Below are positions 43,245 through 51,310 of a stretch of DNA of 64,000 nucleotides, one piece after another (the stretch's first letter is position 1; each line of letters begins with the position of its first letter). The notes under the pieces were generated by a model. The model was not told the origin of the DNA, made no database searches, and saw nothing but the letters and a program-made list of their open reading frames with translations. Location: contig CALFYS010000116.1 of assembly GCA_937952245.1 (NCBI GenBank), positions 29,310-93,309 of the forward strand, written 5' to 3'. This DNA comes from an uncultured Alphaproteobacteria bacterium. GTDB lineage: Bacteria > Pseudomonadota > Alphaproteobacteria > Puniceispirillales > UBA1172. The position numbers and the translations under genes are program-made.

Positions 43245-44450
43245 ATGCCCGAGACATCTCCCCCCACATCGCCAAAAGGCCCGCTTGAAGGGCTTCGTGT
43301 TCTTGATTTAAGCCGAATTCTGGCAGGCCCCACGGCAACCCAATTGATGGGCGATATGGGGGCGGATGTGATTAAAATTGAACGCCCCGGGGCAGGGGAT
43401 GATACACGGTTTTGGGGGCCGCCCTATGTGACAGGGCAGGATGGCAACCCCACCAGTGAAAGCGGTTATTATCTTTCGGCCAATCGCAATAAACGTTCGC
43501 TCGCCATCGACATCACCACGGAAGATGGCGCGGAAACCATCAAAAAGCTGGCCATGAAAGCGGATGTGCTGATTGAAAATTTCAAAAAAGATGGGCTGAA
43601 AAAATATGGTCTTGGCTATGATGATCTAGCGGCGCTCAACCCCCGGCTGATCTATTGTTCGATCACGGGCTTTGGGCAAACCGGCCCCAATGCCCACCGC
43701 GCTGGCTATGATATTATGATCCAAGGGTATGGCGGGATCATGTCGCTCACTGGCCCCGTTGATGGTGAGCCGTATAAAGTTGGCGTTGCGATTGCCGATA
43801 TCATGACAGGGATGTATGCCACCACGGGGATTCTGGCCGCCCTTCGCCATCGTGATCAAACCGGCGAAGGCCAATATATTGATTTGGCCTTGGTGGATAC
43901 GCAAGTGTCTTGGCTGGCCAACCAAGGGGTTAATCATCTCTTGAGCGGGAACGTGCCGAAATCATCGGGCAATGGCCACCCGAATATTGTGCCGTATCAG
44001 GTCTTTCCAACATCGGATGGCTATATCATCATCGCCGTGGGTAATGACACGCAATTCGCCAATTTTGTTGATATTTTGGGGCAGGCGGATTTGGCGGATG
44101 ACCCGCGTTACCTCACCAATCCTTTAAGATTAAAGAATAAAGAGGCACTGTTGCCAGTTTTGGAAGAGCTGATCAAAACATTCAAACGTGATGATTTGCT
44201 GGCGGCTTGCGAAGGGCGCGGTGTGCCGGCGGGGCCTGTTAATGATTTGGGGGATGTCTTTACCACCGATCAAGTCACCGCCCGTCAGATGAAGATTAAA
44301 ATGGATTACCCCGATGCCCAATCCGGCGCGATTGATTTGATCGGCAATCCGCTGAAATTTTCAAAAACACCTGTCAGTTATCGCCACGCCCCACCAAAAT
44401 GTGGTGAGCATAATGATGAGATTCTGGCCGATTGGCTTGATGATGAATGA
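43245..44450 (+). CDS. CoA-transferase, CaiB/BaiF (family III)
   Basis: Family III CoA-transferase of 401 aa, moving CoA between carboxylic acids. The start GLRVLDLSRILAGPTATQLMGDMGADVIKIERPGAGD is diagnostic; the catalytic Asp lies in YIDLALVDTQVSWLANQG near residue 205; the glycine-rich region SITGFGQTGPNAHRAGYD precedes it. Relatives act on oxalate, succinate, carnitine or bile acids; no partner gene is present to choose. GAGG stands 8 nt before the ATG. Its stop is directly adjacent to that of the convergent deacetylase-like gene. Confidence 0.92.
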   Translation: MPETSPPTSPKGPLEGLRVLDLSRILAGPTATQLMGDMGADVIKIERPGAGDDTRFWGPPYVTGQDGNPTSESGYYLSANRNKRSLAIDITTEDGAETIKKLAMKADVLIENFKKDGLKKYGLGYDDLAALNPRLIYCSITGFGQTGPNAHRAGYDIMIQGYGGIMSLTGPVDGEPYKVGVAIADIMTGMYATTGILAALRHRDQTGEGQYIDLALVDTQVSWLANQGVNHLLSGNVPKSSGNGHPNIVPYQVFPTSDGYIIIAVGNDTQFANFVDILGQADLADDPRYLTNPLRLKNKEALLPVLEELIKTFKRDDLLAACEGRGVPAGPVNDLGDVFTTDQVTARQMKIKMDYPDAQSGAIDLIGNPLKFSKTPVSYRHAPPKCGEHNDEILADWLDDE

Positions 44451-45371
44451 TTATCGCAGCGCGTTCAAATGAGCGGTAACAGATGCCTTTAACGCCGCCA
44501 GATCATAACCGCCTTCTAACAGCGAGACCAAACGGCCATCGGCGGTGTCCTCGGCCAATTGCCGGATCATTGTCGTCAAAGTTGCGAAATCCTCCGCCCG
44601 CAGGTTAAGCGAGGCCAGCGGGTCCGCTTCATGGGCATCAAACCCCGCCGATAGAATGATCAATTCAGGCTTGGCGGCTTTGACTTTAGGAAGCAATTCA
44701 TCCCGCCAGGCGGCGATCACCGCTTCGCCATCATCCCCCGCCCGCATGGGCGCGTTATGGATATTGCCGCATCCTGTTTCGGTGATCGAACCTGTGCCAG
44801 GGAAAAGCGGCATCTGATGGCTGGAGGCAAAGATCAAATCACCATCATCCCAAAACGCCGCTTGGGTGCCATTGCCATGGTGAACATCAAAATCCACCAC
44901 CGCAACACGGGTCAATCCATGGACAGCGCGGGCGTGTTCAGCGGCGATAGCGGCTGAAGAAAATAAACAAAACCCCATGGGCTTATGCGGTTCGGCGTGA
45001 TGCCCCGGGGGGCGTGCCGCCAAAAACACACGCTCGGCTTGGCCTGTCATGACTTGATCCACCGCCAAGACCGCGCCACCAGCGGCACGGCGGCTGGCCT
45101 CAAGCGTGCCTTTGCCCATATGGGTGTCAGGATCAAGCGAGATCATGCCCTCTTGCGGTTCTTGTTCAGCGATCAGCTCAAGGTAATAGTCGCCATGAAC
45201 ACGGGCGATGGCCTCGGCGCTGGCTTCAGGGGCTTCAAGCCGCGCAAGATCAGCGAAATCTTCATCCAAGGCTTGCCAGACATGGCGGATGCGATCCGGC
45301 CGTTCGGGATGCCCCATGGGCACGGGATGGTTGGCAAAAGCATCATGGGTGATGACCGTAAGTTTAGACAT
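44451..45371 (-). CDS. Histone deacetylase-family protein (class II / acetylpolyamine amidohydrolase-like)
   Basis: Zinc amidohydrolase of 306 aa. It starts with THDAFANHPVPMGHPERPDRI, then ARPPGHHAEPHKPMGFCLFSSAAIAA, the ligand motifs VVDFDVHHGNGTQ and LSAGFDAHEADPLA, and LEGGYDL at the end; this is the class II bacterial form. Acetylpolyamines are the usual small substrates. AGGAG lies 6 nt before ATG 45371. It follows a 41-aa membrane protein gene by 3 nt, so the two are likely coupled. Confidence 0.92.
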   Translation of the reverse strand: MSKLTVITHDAFANHPVPMGHPERPDRIRHVWQALDEDFADLARLEAPEASAEAIARVHGDYYLELIAEQEPQEGMISLDPDTHMGKGTLEASRRAAGGAVLAVDQVMTGQAERVFLAARPPGHHAEPHKPMGFCLFSSAAIAAEHARAVHGLTRVAVVDFDVHHGNGTQAAFWDDGDLIFASSHQMPLFPGTGSITETGCGNIHNAPMRAGDDGEAVIAAWRDELLPKVKAAKPELIILSAGFDAHEADPLASLNLRAEDFATLTTMIRQLAEDTADGRLVSLLEGGYDLAALKASVTAHLNALR

Positions 45372-45374
45372 CAC

Positions 45375-45500
45375 TTACTCCTGATCCGACTTGGATCGTT
45401 TTTCCACCCCAACACCGAGGAAATCCAAAAGCCGAGGCACAAAAAATCGCGCGATGATAATGCCCAAACCGCCCCAGATTAAATAATCAGCAAATTCCAT
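45375..45500 (-). CDS. Small single-pass membrane protein (41 aa)
   Basis: Open frame with GGGGGA 5 nt before ATG 45500 and its stop 3 nt before the deacetylase start. Residues 6-30 form one hydrophobic helix (begins YLIWGGLGIII) followed by a polar charged tail (VEKRSKSDQE). The AGGAG that serves the deacetylase gene lies in its last codons, a common sign of a translated upstream gene. Family not recognised. Confidence 0.65.
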   Translation of the reverse strand: MEFADYLIWGGLGIIIARFFVPRLLDFLGVGVEKRSKSDQE

Positions 45501-45539
45501 TTCATCCCCCAATGGTGTTCAAATCGCGTTCCGTTGAAT

Positions 45540-46253
45540 TTATTTGAACACAGTTTTGATTCTAAATTCAGCAACCCAAGCGGTTAAACTATCGGTCTCA
45601 GCGGCATCAGGATCAAGATAAATATCAACCTCATGCCAGATGACAGGACTGATCATGCCACGGGCTTGCCAGTTGTGGAAGGCCTGATCAAAAGACTTTT
45701 CATGAAAATGTTGGGCATTAATCCCGATTAAGGCCAGCGCCTCATTGGCCCCCATGCTGAGGGCGTGTTCCAAAGCATCCGGCCCCAAATGACCTAAGGT
45801 GAATGTCCCTGTTGATATAAGCCCGCGGTAGTGCTGGCGATATTTTTGTGGTAGAGGCTGAGTAATATCCGCCAGAAAAAGCCCATCATAAATCGGCTTG
45901 CCGTTCATCGCCTTGCCGTCGGCGACATCCAGCATCCCTTGGGAAATATCAAAGCCGTGGATGGCGTGGGTGAGCAGATGCTGGCGGAGATGCTCACCAA
46001 TCAGGCCTGTGCCGCAACCAATATCAGCAATGGGGTGGTCATGATCACTGGCGGCTTTGGCAAACAGGCGAGCCACACGTTCGGGATAAGCGTAGCCATG
46101 GTGATGGGCGAAATCATCATCATAGGTTTTTGCCCATTGGTCATAATAATCTTGATGCTGTTCGGGCGTGTCCAACTGATAGACGTCGTCACGATGATGC
46201 TCATGATGCTGATCTTGATGCTGTTTTTTATCGTTGTTGTTTTGATTGCCCAT
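45540..46253 (-). CDS. Class I SAM-dependent methyltransferase with His-rich N-terminus
   Basis: Predicted methyltransferase of 237 aa. The SAM motif I is IADIGCGTGLIGEHL near residue 80, with HGFDISQGMLDVA as motif II, a pattern seen in UbiE/Williams-Beuren-type methyltransferases. The first 40 residues are rich in His, Gln and Asp (HQDQHHEHHRDD) and precede the YDQWAKTYDDDFAHHHGY start of the fold. A 15-bp tandem duplication creates two possible ATG starts (46253 and 46268) with in-frame extra MGGVD; 46253 has GGGGGG upstream. Substrate unknown. Confidence 0.82.
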   Translation of the reverse strand: MGNQNNNDKKQHQDQHHEHHRDDVYQLDTPEQHQDYYDQWAKTYDDDFAHHHGYAYPERVARLFAKAASDHDHPIADIGCGTGLIGEHLRQHLLTHAIHGFDISQGMLDVADGKAMNGKPIYDGLFLADITQPLPQKYRQHYRGLISTGTFTLGHLGPDALEHALSMGANEALALIGINAQHFHEKSFDQAFHNWQARGMISPVIWHEVDIYLDPDAAETDSLTAWVAEFRIKTVFK

Positions 46254-46278
46254 ATCAACACCCCCCATATCAACACCA
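46249..46278. repeat. 15-bp tandem duplication over a start codon
   Basis: CCCATATCAACACCC (46249-46263) and CCCATATCAACACCA (46264-46278), 14 of 15 identical. On the minus strand each copy gives GGTGTTGATATGGG, i.e. a G-rich site and an ATG. The copies are in frame for the methyltransferase, so the gene has two near-identical starts. Confidence 0.85.
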
Positions 46279-46428
46279 CTTCTTAAAGATTATCAGGACA
46301 ATATCTTTTGGCCTATCAGAAATTTTGATTGCTGAATGAGGGCAGGTGGGATTAGTCTTTTTAAAGACATTTAAAGAATTGTTCGGAACGCGTGTCTTGG
46401 GTTCAGCACTGGCTTTATGGGGGCAAAT

Positions 46429-47868
46429 ATGACAGCGATTAAAAGTTATTATGGCGGCGCGTATCGTGATGGCGCGCAACATACATTCGATAAAGTCTAT
46501 CCCGCCACCGGTGATGTGATTGGTCAGGTTGAATTGGCCACGGCCGAAATGCTGGATGAAGCGGTGGCCATGGCGCATGAAGCTCAAAAGCCATGGGCGA
46601 AACGGTCGGTGCAAGACCGAGGCCAAATCCTGATCAAATGCGCCCATGCCCTGCGTGAAGCCAATGATGAATTATCCCGTCTTGAAGTCCAAGATGTCGG
46701 CAAGGTCTTTGCAGAAGCGGTTTCAGCGGATGTGCCGTCTGGCCCTGATGTGCTGGAATTTATGGGGGCGGCGATCATGACCTATCACGGCACCCAGCAT
46801 CAATGGCCGGGGGCAATCGGCTTTACCCGCCGCATTCCTCTTGGGGTTTGCGCGGGGATTGGGGCGTGGAATTATCCCGTGCAAATCGCCTTGTGGAAAT
46901 CATCCCCTGCTTTGGCCATGGGCAATGCCTTTATCCTAAAGCCGTCTGAAATGACGCCGCTTTCAGCCTTGAAAATCGTTGAGATCATGGAAGACGCGGG
47001 CTTGCCGAAGGGTTTGCTGAATGTCATGCAGGGTGATTACACCATGGGCAGTGCCATCTGTCGCCATCCGGATATTGCTAAAGTATCGCTGACGGGCGGG
47101 GTTGAAACCGGCAAAAAGATCATGGCGCAATCCGCCGATAGTTTGAAACGGGTAACGCTGGAATTGGGCGGCAAAGCCCCGTTGATTTTATTCGATGATT
47201 GCGATCTGGATAAAGCCGCCGCCACCGCCATGGAAGCCAATTTCTACACCGCGGGGGAAGTCTGTTCTAACGCTACCCGCGTCTTTGTCCACCGCCCTAT
47301 CGCGGATGAAATCCTCTCCCGCATGAAATCCATGACCGATGCCATGACGGTGGGTGATCCGATGGCCGATGATGTTCAGATGGGGGCGCTCATCTCAGAA
47401 CAGCATTTACAGAAAGTCCTCAATTACGTTGATCAAGGCGTGGCCGAAGGGGCGGAATTGATCACCGGCGGGGAACGTGTTCGCCCCCAAGGGTTTGAAA
47501 ATGGCTTTTTCATGCGCCCAACAATTTTATCAGGATGCCAAGATGATATGGCGGTGGTGCGCGAAGAAATCTTTGGCCCGGTGATGAGCGTGCTGATCTT
47601 TGATGATGAAGAAGAAGCGGTTCGCCGTGCCAATGAAACTCATTTTGGTTTGGGGGCAGGGCTGTTCACCCGTGATCTGACCCGCGCCCACCGTGTTGCC
47701 GATGCTTTGGAAGCGGGCAATGTTTGGATCAACACCTATAACTTGATTCCGCCGGATATGCCGTTTGGCGGGGTTAAGCAATCAGGGTTTGGCCGTGAAT
47801 CTTCGCATTACGCGTTTGAAGCCTATAGCGATGTCCGCGCCACCTATATTGCGCTCGATGATGACTAA
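46429..47868 (+). CDS. Betaine-aldehyde / guanidinobutyraldehyde-type dehydrogenase
   Basis: NAD(P)-dependent aldehyde dehydrogenase of 479 aa. Catalytic Cys279 lies in GEVCSNATRVFVH and Glu245 in LELGGKAPL; the Rossmann loop is SLTGGVETGKKI, and the substrate region GVCAGIGAWNYPVQIALWK and C-terminal MPFGGVKQSGFGRE are complete. GEVCSN and WKSSPALAMGNA resemble BetB, which oxidises betaine aldehyde; amino- and guanidino-aldehydes are also possible. A ureohydrolase gene follows 51 nt downstream, favouring 4-guanidinobutyraldehyde (inference). GGGGGC precedes ATG 46429; ATG 46417 is the alternative. Confidence 0.88.
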   Translation: MTAIKSYYGGAYRDGAQHTFDKVYPATGDVIGQVELATAEMLDEAVAMAHEAQKPWAKRSVQDRGQILIKCAHALREANDELSRLEVQDVGKVFAEAVSADVPSGPDVLEFMGAAIMTYHGTQHQWPGAIGFTRRIPLGVCAGIGAWNYPVQIALWKSSPALAMGNAFILKPSEMTPLSALKIVEIMEDAGLPKGLLNVMQGDYTMGSAICRHPDIAKVSLTGGVETGKKIMAQSADSLKRVTLELGGKAPLILFDDCDLDKAAATAMEANFYTAGEVCSNATRVFVHRPIADEILSRMKSMTDAMTVGDPMADDVQMGALISEQHLQKVLNYVDQGVAEGAELITGGERVRPQGFENGFFMRPTILSGCQDDMAVVREEIFGPVMSVLIFDDEEEAVRRANETHFGLGAGLFTRDLTRAHRVADALEAGNVWINTYNLIPPDMPFGGVKQSGFGRESSHYAFEAYSDVRATYIALDDD

Positions 47869-47919
47869 TAATGATGAATAATCACGATCAATAATAATGT
47901 AATATGTTTGGAGGAAATC

Positions 47920-48909
47920 ATGTCGGATCATACAAAAGCAGAACGACCCTTTTTTGAACCTATCTCAGGGGCGGTCTTGCCACGGTTTGCTGGTGTGCCC
48001 AGTTTTATGCGCTTGCCCCATGTTGATTTTGGTCATGACCGGATTGATGAAGTCGATATTGGTTTGATTGGTGTGCCATGGGATGGCGGCACCACCAACC
48101 GCCCGGGCGCTCGCCATGGCCCTCGCCAATTGCGTGATCTTTCCACCATGATCAGGGCCACCCATCCGGTATCGCATATCTCTCCATTTAAGATGGCCAA
48201 TTGCGCGGACCTTGGGGATTGCGCCATTAACCCTGCGGGGCTTGATGACACGATGGCATGGGTGACCGATTTTTACAAAGAGGTGAAATCCCGCGGCATC
48301 ACGCCGATGACAGCAGGGGGCGATCATCTTGTCTCTTTGCCGGTATTGCGGGGGCTGGCTAGTGATGGGCCGGTGGGCATGATCCATTTTGATGCCCATA
48401 CCGATTTATTCGACAGTTATTTTGATGGCTGCCAATACACCCATGGCACGCCGTTCCGCCGCGCTATTGAAGAAGGTTTGCTCGACCCAAAACGTGTGGT
48501 GCAGATCGGTATTCGCGGCACGATGTATGATGGCGAAGATATTGAATGGGGGCGTCAACAAGGCGTCACCATCATCACCATGGATGAATTTGCTGACCAC
48601 ACTATCGCTGAGGTGATGGCGCGGGCGCGGTCTATTGTTGGGGATAAGCCCACCTATGTCAGTTTTGATATTGATTGCATTGATCCGGCCTTTGCCCCGG
48701 GAACAGGCACGCCTGAAATTGGCGGTTTCACCACCAGAGAAGCCCAGCTTTTGGTGCGGAAACTCCAAGGGCTGAACTTGATCGGGGCTGACCTTGTTGA
48801 AGTCTCCCCGCCATTTGATGAAAGCGGCAATACCGCATGGGTTGGTGTTTCGATGATGTTTGAATTGCTCTGTATGCTGGCGGTATCGGTTGACCAAAGA
48901 CGCGGCTAG
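47920..48909 (+). CDS. Agmatinase/guanidinobutyrase-type ureohydrolase
   Basis: Binuclear manganese hydrolase of 329 aa that releases urea from a guanidino compound. Metal ligands are complete: TAGGDHLVSLPVL, MIHFDAHTDLFD and VSFDIDCIDPAFAPGTGTPE. GVPWDGGTTNRPGARHGPRQLRD near residue 55 is the agmatinase-type loop, and the long N-terminus (PISGAVLPRFAGVPSFMRLP) is typical of guanidinobutyrase/guanidinopropionase relatives. GGAGGAAATC gives a strong start at ATG 47920. Paired with the upstream dehydrogenase, a guanidinobutyrate role is attractive. Confidence 0.9.
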   Translation: MSDHTKAERPFFEPISGAVLPRFAGVPSFMRLPHVDFGHDRIDEVDIGLIGVPWDGGTTNRPGARHGPRQLRDLSTMIRATHPVSHISPFKMANCADLGDCAINPAGLDDTMAWVTDFYKEVKSRGITPMTAGGDHLVSLPVLRGLASDGPVGMIHFDAHTDLFDSYFDGCQYTHGTPFRRAIEEGLLDPKRVVQIGIRGTMYDGEDIEWGRQQGVTIITMDEFADHTIAEVMARARSIVGDKPTYVSFDIDCIDPAFAPGTGTPEIGGFTTREAQLLVRKLQGLNLIGADLVEVSPPFDESGNTAWVGVSMMFELLCMLAVSVDQRRG

Positions 48910-48924
48910 GGCAGGCTAAGAGAC

Positions 48925-48952
48925 GTGAGTATCGACGCGTGAGTATTGACAC
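48925..48952. repeat. 14-bp tandem duplication at the YbaK-like start
   Basis: GTGAGTATCGACGC (48925-48938) and GTGAGTATTGACAC (48939-48952). Each copy begins with a GTG start and encodes S-I-D. Because 14 is not a multiple of three, the first GTG reads into a TGA after five codons, leaving only the second as the true start. Confidence 0.8.
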
Positions 48953-49463
48953 CGCCGCCACCAGAAAGGTCAAAGCCGCCCTTTTGCAAGAAGGGCTGGC
49001 GGATCGGCTGACCGAATTGGATGACACCGCACGATCAGCCGAAGATGCCGCCGCCGCCCTTGGGGTCGCGGTGGAAGCGATTGTCAAAACCTTGATCTTT
49101 GAGTTCACCGCCAGCGAGGGTCCGTTTAAAGGGCAGTGTTTTCCCATCGCGGCACTGATCAGCGGTGATCGACAATGCGATACCAGCGCGGTGGCGAAAA
49201 TCATGGAAATGCCTGGCAAGGTCAGCCGCCCTGATGCCCAGCGGGTGAAAGAGATCACCGGCTATTCGATTGGCGGGGTTTCCCCTGTCGCGCTTCATGA
49301 TGATGTGATTGTCTTGATTGATACAGCGCTCAGCCGGTCTGATGTGGTTTGGGCGGCGGCGGGGCATACCCATTATGTCTTTGGCGTCAGTTTTGCGGAA
49401 TTGCAAAGGCTCACCAGTGGCCGTGTCACTGGTGAGATTTCAAAGGGTGAGATTTCCAAATAA
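48939..49463 (+). CDS. YbaK/ProX-type aminoacyl-tRNA deacylase domain protein
   Basis: Single-domain trans-editing-type protein of 174 aa. Conserved features are AAAALGVAVEAIVKTLIFE (with the lysine that contacts tRNA-linked substrate), DRQCDTSAVAKIM, VKEITGYSIGGVSPVAL and the final AAGHTHYVFGVSFAELQRLT. These proteins hydrolyse mischarged aminoacyl-tRNA such as Cys-tRNA(Pro). It uses GTG 48939, the second copy of a duplicated start. The last residues contain an EISKGEISK internal repeat. Located 29 nt after the ureohydrolase gene. Confidence 0.9.
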   Translation: MSIDTAATRKVKAALLQEGLADRLTELDDTARSAEDAAAALGVAVEAIVKTLIFEFTASEGPFKGQCFPIAALISGDRQCDTSAVAKIMEMPGKVSRPDAQRVKEITGYSIGGVSPVALHDDVIVLIDTALSRSDVVWAAAGHTHYVFGVSFAELQRLTSGRVTGEISKGEISK

Positions 49464-49488
49464 TCATGCCGAATGGCTAGCGTGATGC

Positions 49489-51093
49489 TTAAAGTTGTGG
49501 GCCTGCCGCAACAAGCGCTCGGCCTTCTTCTGTGCCGTTGAACTTGGTGAAGTTATCGACAAAAAGCTGCCCCAGATCACGGGCCTTAGCATCCCAATCC
49601 GCCGCCGCATCATAGCTGTTGCGCGGGTCAAAAATCGCCGCGTCCAGATCACCCAAAGCCTTGGGGATAGCCAGATTGAAGATCGGCAATGTCGTGGTTT
49701 CAGCGGCATCAAGGCTGTCATCTAAAATCGCGTTGATAATCGCCCGGGTATTGGCCAGCGAAATCCGCTCACCACGGCCATTCCAGCCTGTGTTGACCAA
49801 ATAGGCTTTGGCGCCAGCCGCTTGCATACGGGCTTTCAGCACTTCGGCATATGTTGTGGGGTGCAGGGATAAAAACGCCGCGCCAAAACAAGCGGAAAAT
49901 GTTGGTGTATGTTCCGTGATGCCGCGTTCAGTGCCGCCCATTTTCGCGGTGAAGCCTGAAAGGAAATGATACTGCGCCTGTTCATCGGAAAGAATGCTGA
50001 CGGGCGGCAGAACCCCGAAGGCATCCGCTGTTAGGAAGATGACTTTGCGAGCATGGCCACCACGGGATTCAGGGCGGACGATATTATCAATATGGTCAAT
50101 CGGATAAGAAACGCGGGTGTTTTCGGTCAGCGAGACATCGCTGAAATCAATCACGCCATTTTCGTCTAAAATCACATTTTCAAGCAAGGCATCACGGCGG
50201 ATGGCTTTGTAAATGTCAGGCTCTTTTTCAGGGTCAAGATCAATGGTCTTGGCGTAACAGCCGCCTTCAAAATTGAACACGCCTTCATCATCCCAGCCAT
50301 GTTCATCATCGCCGATTAACATCCGGTTTGGATCCGCCGAAAGCGTGGTCTTGCCTGTGCCGGAAAGACCAAAGAACAAGGCCACATCACCATCTTGCCC
50401 CATATTGGCGGAACAATGCATGGAAGCGATGCCCTTTTGCGGCAAGAGATAGTTCATCAGCCCGAACATCCCTTTTTTCATCTCACCGCCATACCAAGAC
50501 CCAGCGATCAATTGCATATTTTCGGTCATGTTAAAGGCGATGAACGTCTCAGAGTTGAGCCCATGCTTTTCATAATCGGGGTTGCTGGTTTTGGACGCGT
50601 TAACAACGGTGAAGTCAGGCTTGAAATTGGCCAATTCTTCTTCCGTGGGGCGGATGAACATATTGGTCACGAAATGCGCCTGCCACGCCACTTCCATCAC
50701 AAAACGAACCGCCAGACGATTGCTTTTGCTGGCGCCGCAAAATCCATCAACAACATAGAGCGTTTTGCCCGAAAGTTGCGACATGGCGATGGTCTTTAAT
50801 TCAGACCACACTTCGGGGGAAATTGGCTTATTGTCGTTTTTCACCTCACCGGTCCACCACAAGGTATCGCGGGTGGTGTCATCCATGGTGGTGAATTTAT
50901 CTTTTGGAGAACGGCCTGTGTATTGGCCGGTGAGGACGTTGACCGCCCCCATGGTGCTGACTTGACCTCGTTCAAAGCCTTCAAGATCAGGGTTAATCTC
51001 ATGTTCATAGAGCGTGTCATAACTTGGGTTATGGTGAATATCCTGAACGTCTTCAATCCCAATAGATTGAAGGAAGGTCTTAACGTCAGTCAT
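49489..51093 (-). CDS. pckA: Phosphoenolpyruvate carboxykinase (ATP)
   Basis: Converts oxaloacetate and ATP to PEP, the entry step of gluconeogenesis; 534 aa. The kinase P-loop [14 protein letters not shown] is near residue 240, metal/ATP motif [10 protein letters not shown] follows, the oxaloacetate region is [12 protein letters not shown] near residue 58, and [11 protein letters not shown] near residue 330. AAGGAT precedes ATG 51093. It is divergent from the PhnZ-like gene, and fbp, tkt and gap lie within 6 kb, forming a gluconeogenic/pentose neighbourhood. Confidence 0.97.
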   Translation of the reverse strand: MTDVKTFLQSIGIEDVQDIHHNPSYDTLYEHEINPDLEGFERGQVSTMGAVNVLTGQYTGRSPKDKFTTMDDTTRDTLWWTGEVKNDNKPISPEVWSELKTIAMSQLSGKTLYVVDGFCGASKSNRLAVRFVMEVAWQAHFVTNMFIRPTEEELANFKPDFTVVNASKTSNPDYEKHGLNSETFIAFNMTENMQLIAGSWYGGEMKKGMFGLMNYLLPQKGIASMHCSANMGQDGDVALFFGLSGTGKTTLSADPNRMLIGDDEHGWDDEGVFNFEGGCYAKTIDLDPEKEPDIYKAIRRDALLENVILDENGVIDFSDVSLTENTRVSYPIDHIDNIVRPESRGGHARKVIFLTADAFGVLPPVSILSDEQAQYHFLSGFTAKMGGTERGITEHTPTFSACFGAAFLSLHPTTYAEVLKARMQAAGAKAYLVNTGWNGRGERISLANTRAIINAILDDSLDAAETTTLPIFNLAIPKALGDLDAAIFDPRNSYDAAADWDAKARDLGQLFVDNFTKFNGTEEGRALVAAGPQL

Positions 51094-51310
51094 GTGATTG
51101 ATCCTTTAAACAGTACTTCTTATGTACGCGATGATAACCATCAAATTAATACATACTCGTCATTTTTAGACAATCATCTATTTTAAATAAAGTATCAGAT
51201 TGTCGCATTTTTATTTATGTGGAATTATAGTGTTTGAATAAAGGTTCAAGTTGATCTTGAAAAAACGAACGACAATTGGGGGCATTGAGGCAATCAATGA
51301 GAAACAGATC
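51094..51310. promoter_or_regulatory. Divergent promoter region, pckA versus HD-domain gene
   Basis: AT-rich 217 bp between the pckA start and the likely start of the HD-domain gene. It contains one inverted repeat, TTCAAG-TTGAT-CTTGAA (51245-51261). It should hold the pckA promoter on the minus strand, but no confident -35/-10 pair can be named. Confidence 0.45.

Noticed and set aside
43245..44450. Formyl-CoA:oxalate CoA-transferase (frc) naming
   Set aside because: Family III membership is clear, but no oxalyl-CoA decarboxylase gene or other oxalate context exists, so a specific name is not justified.
51245..51261. TTCAAG-N5-CTTGAA as a terminator
   Set aside because: Only six pairs, and no T-run follows on either strand; listed only as a possible inverted repeat.
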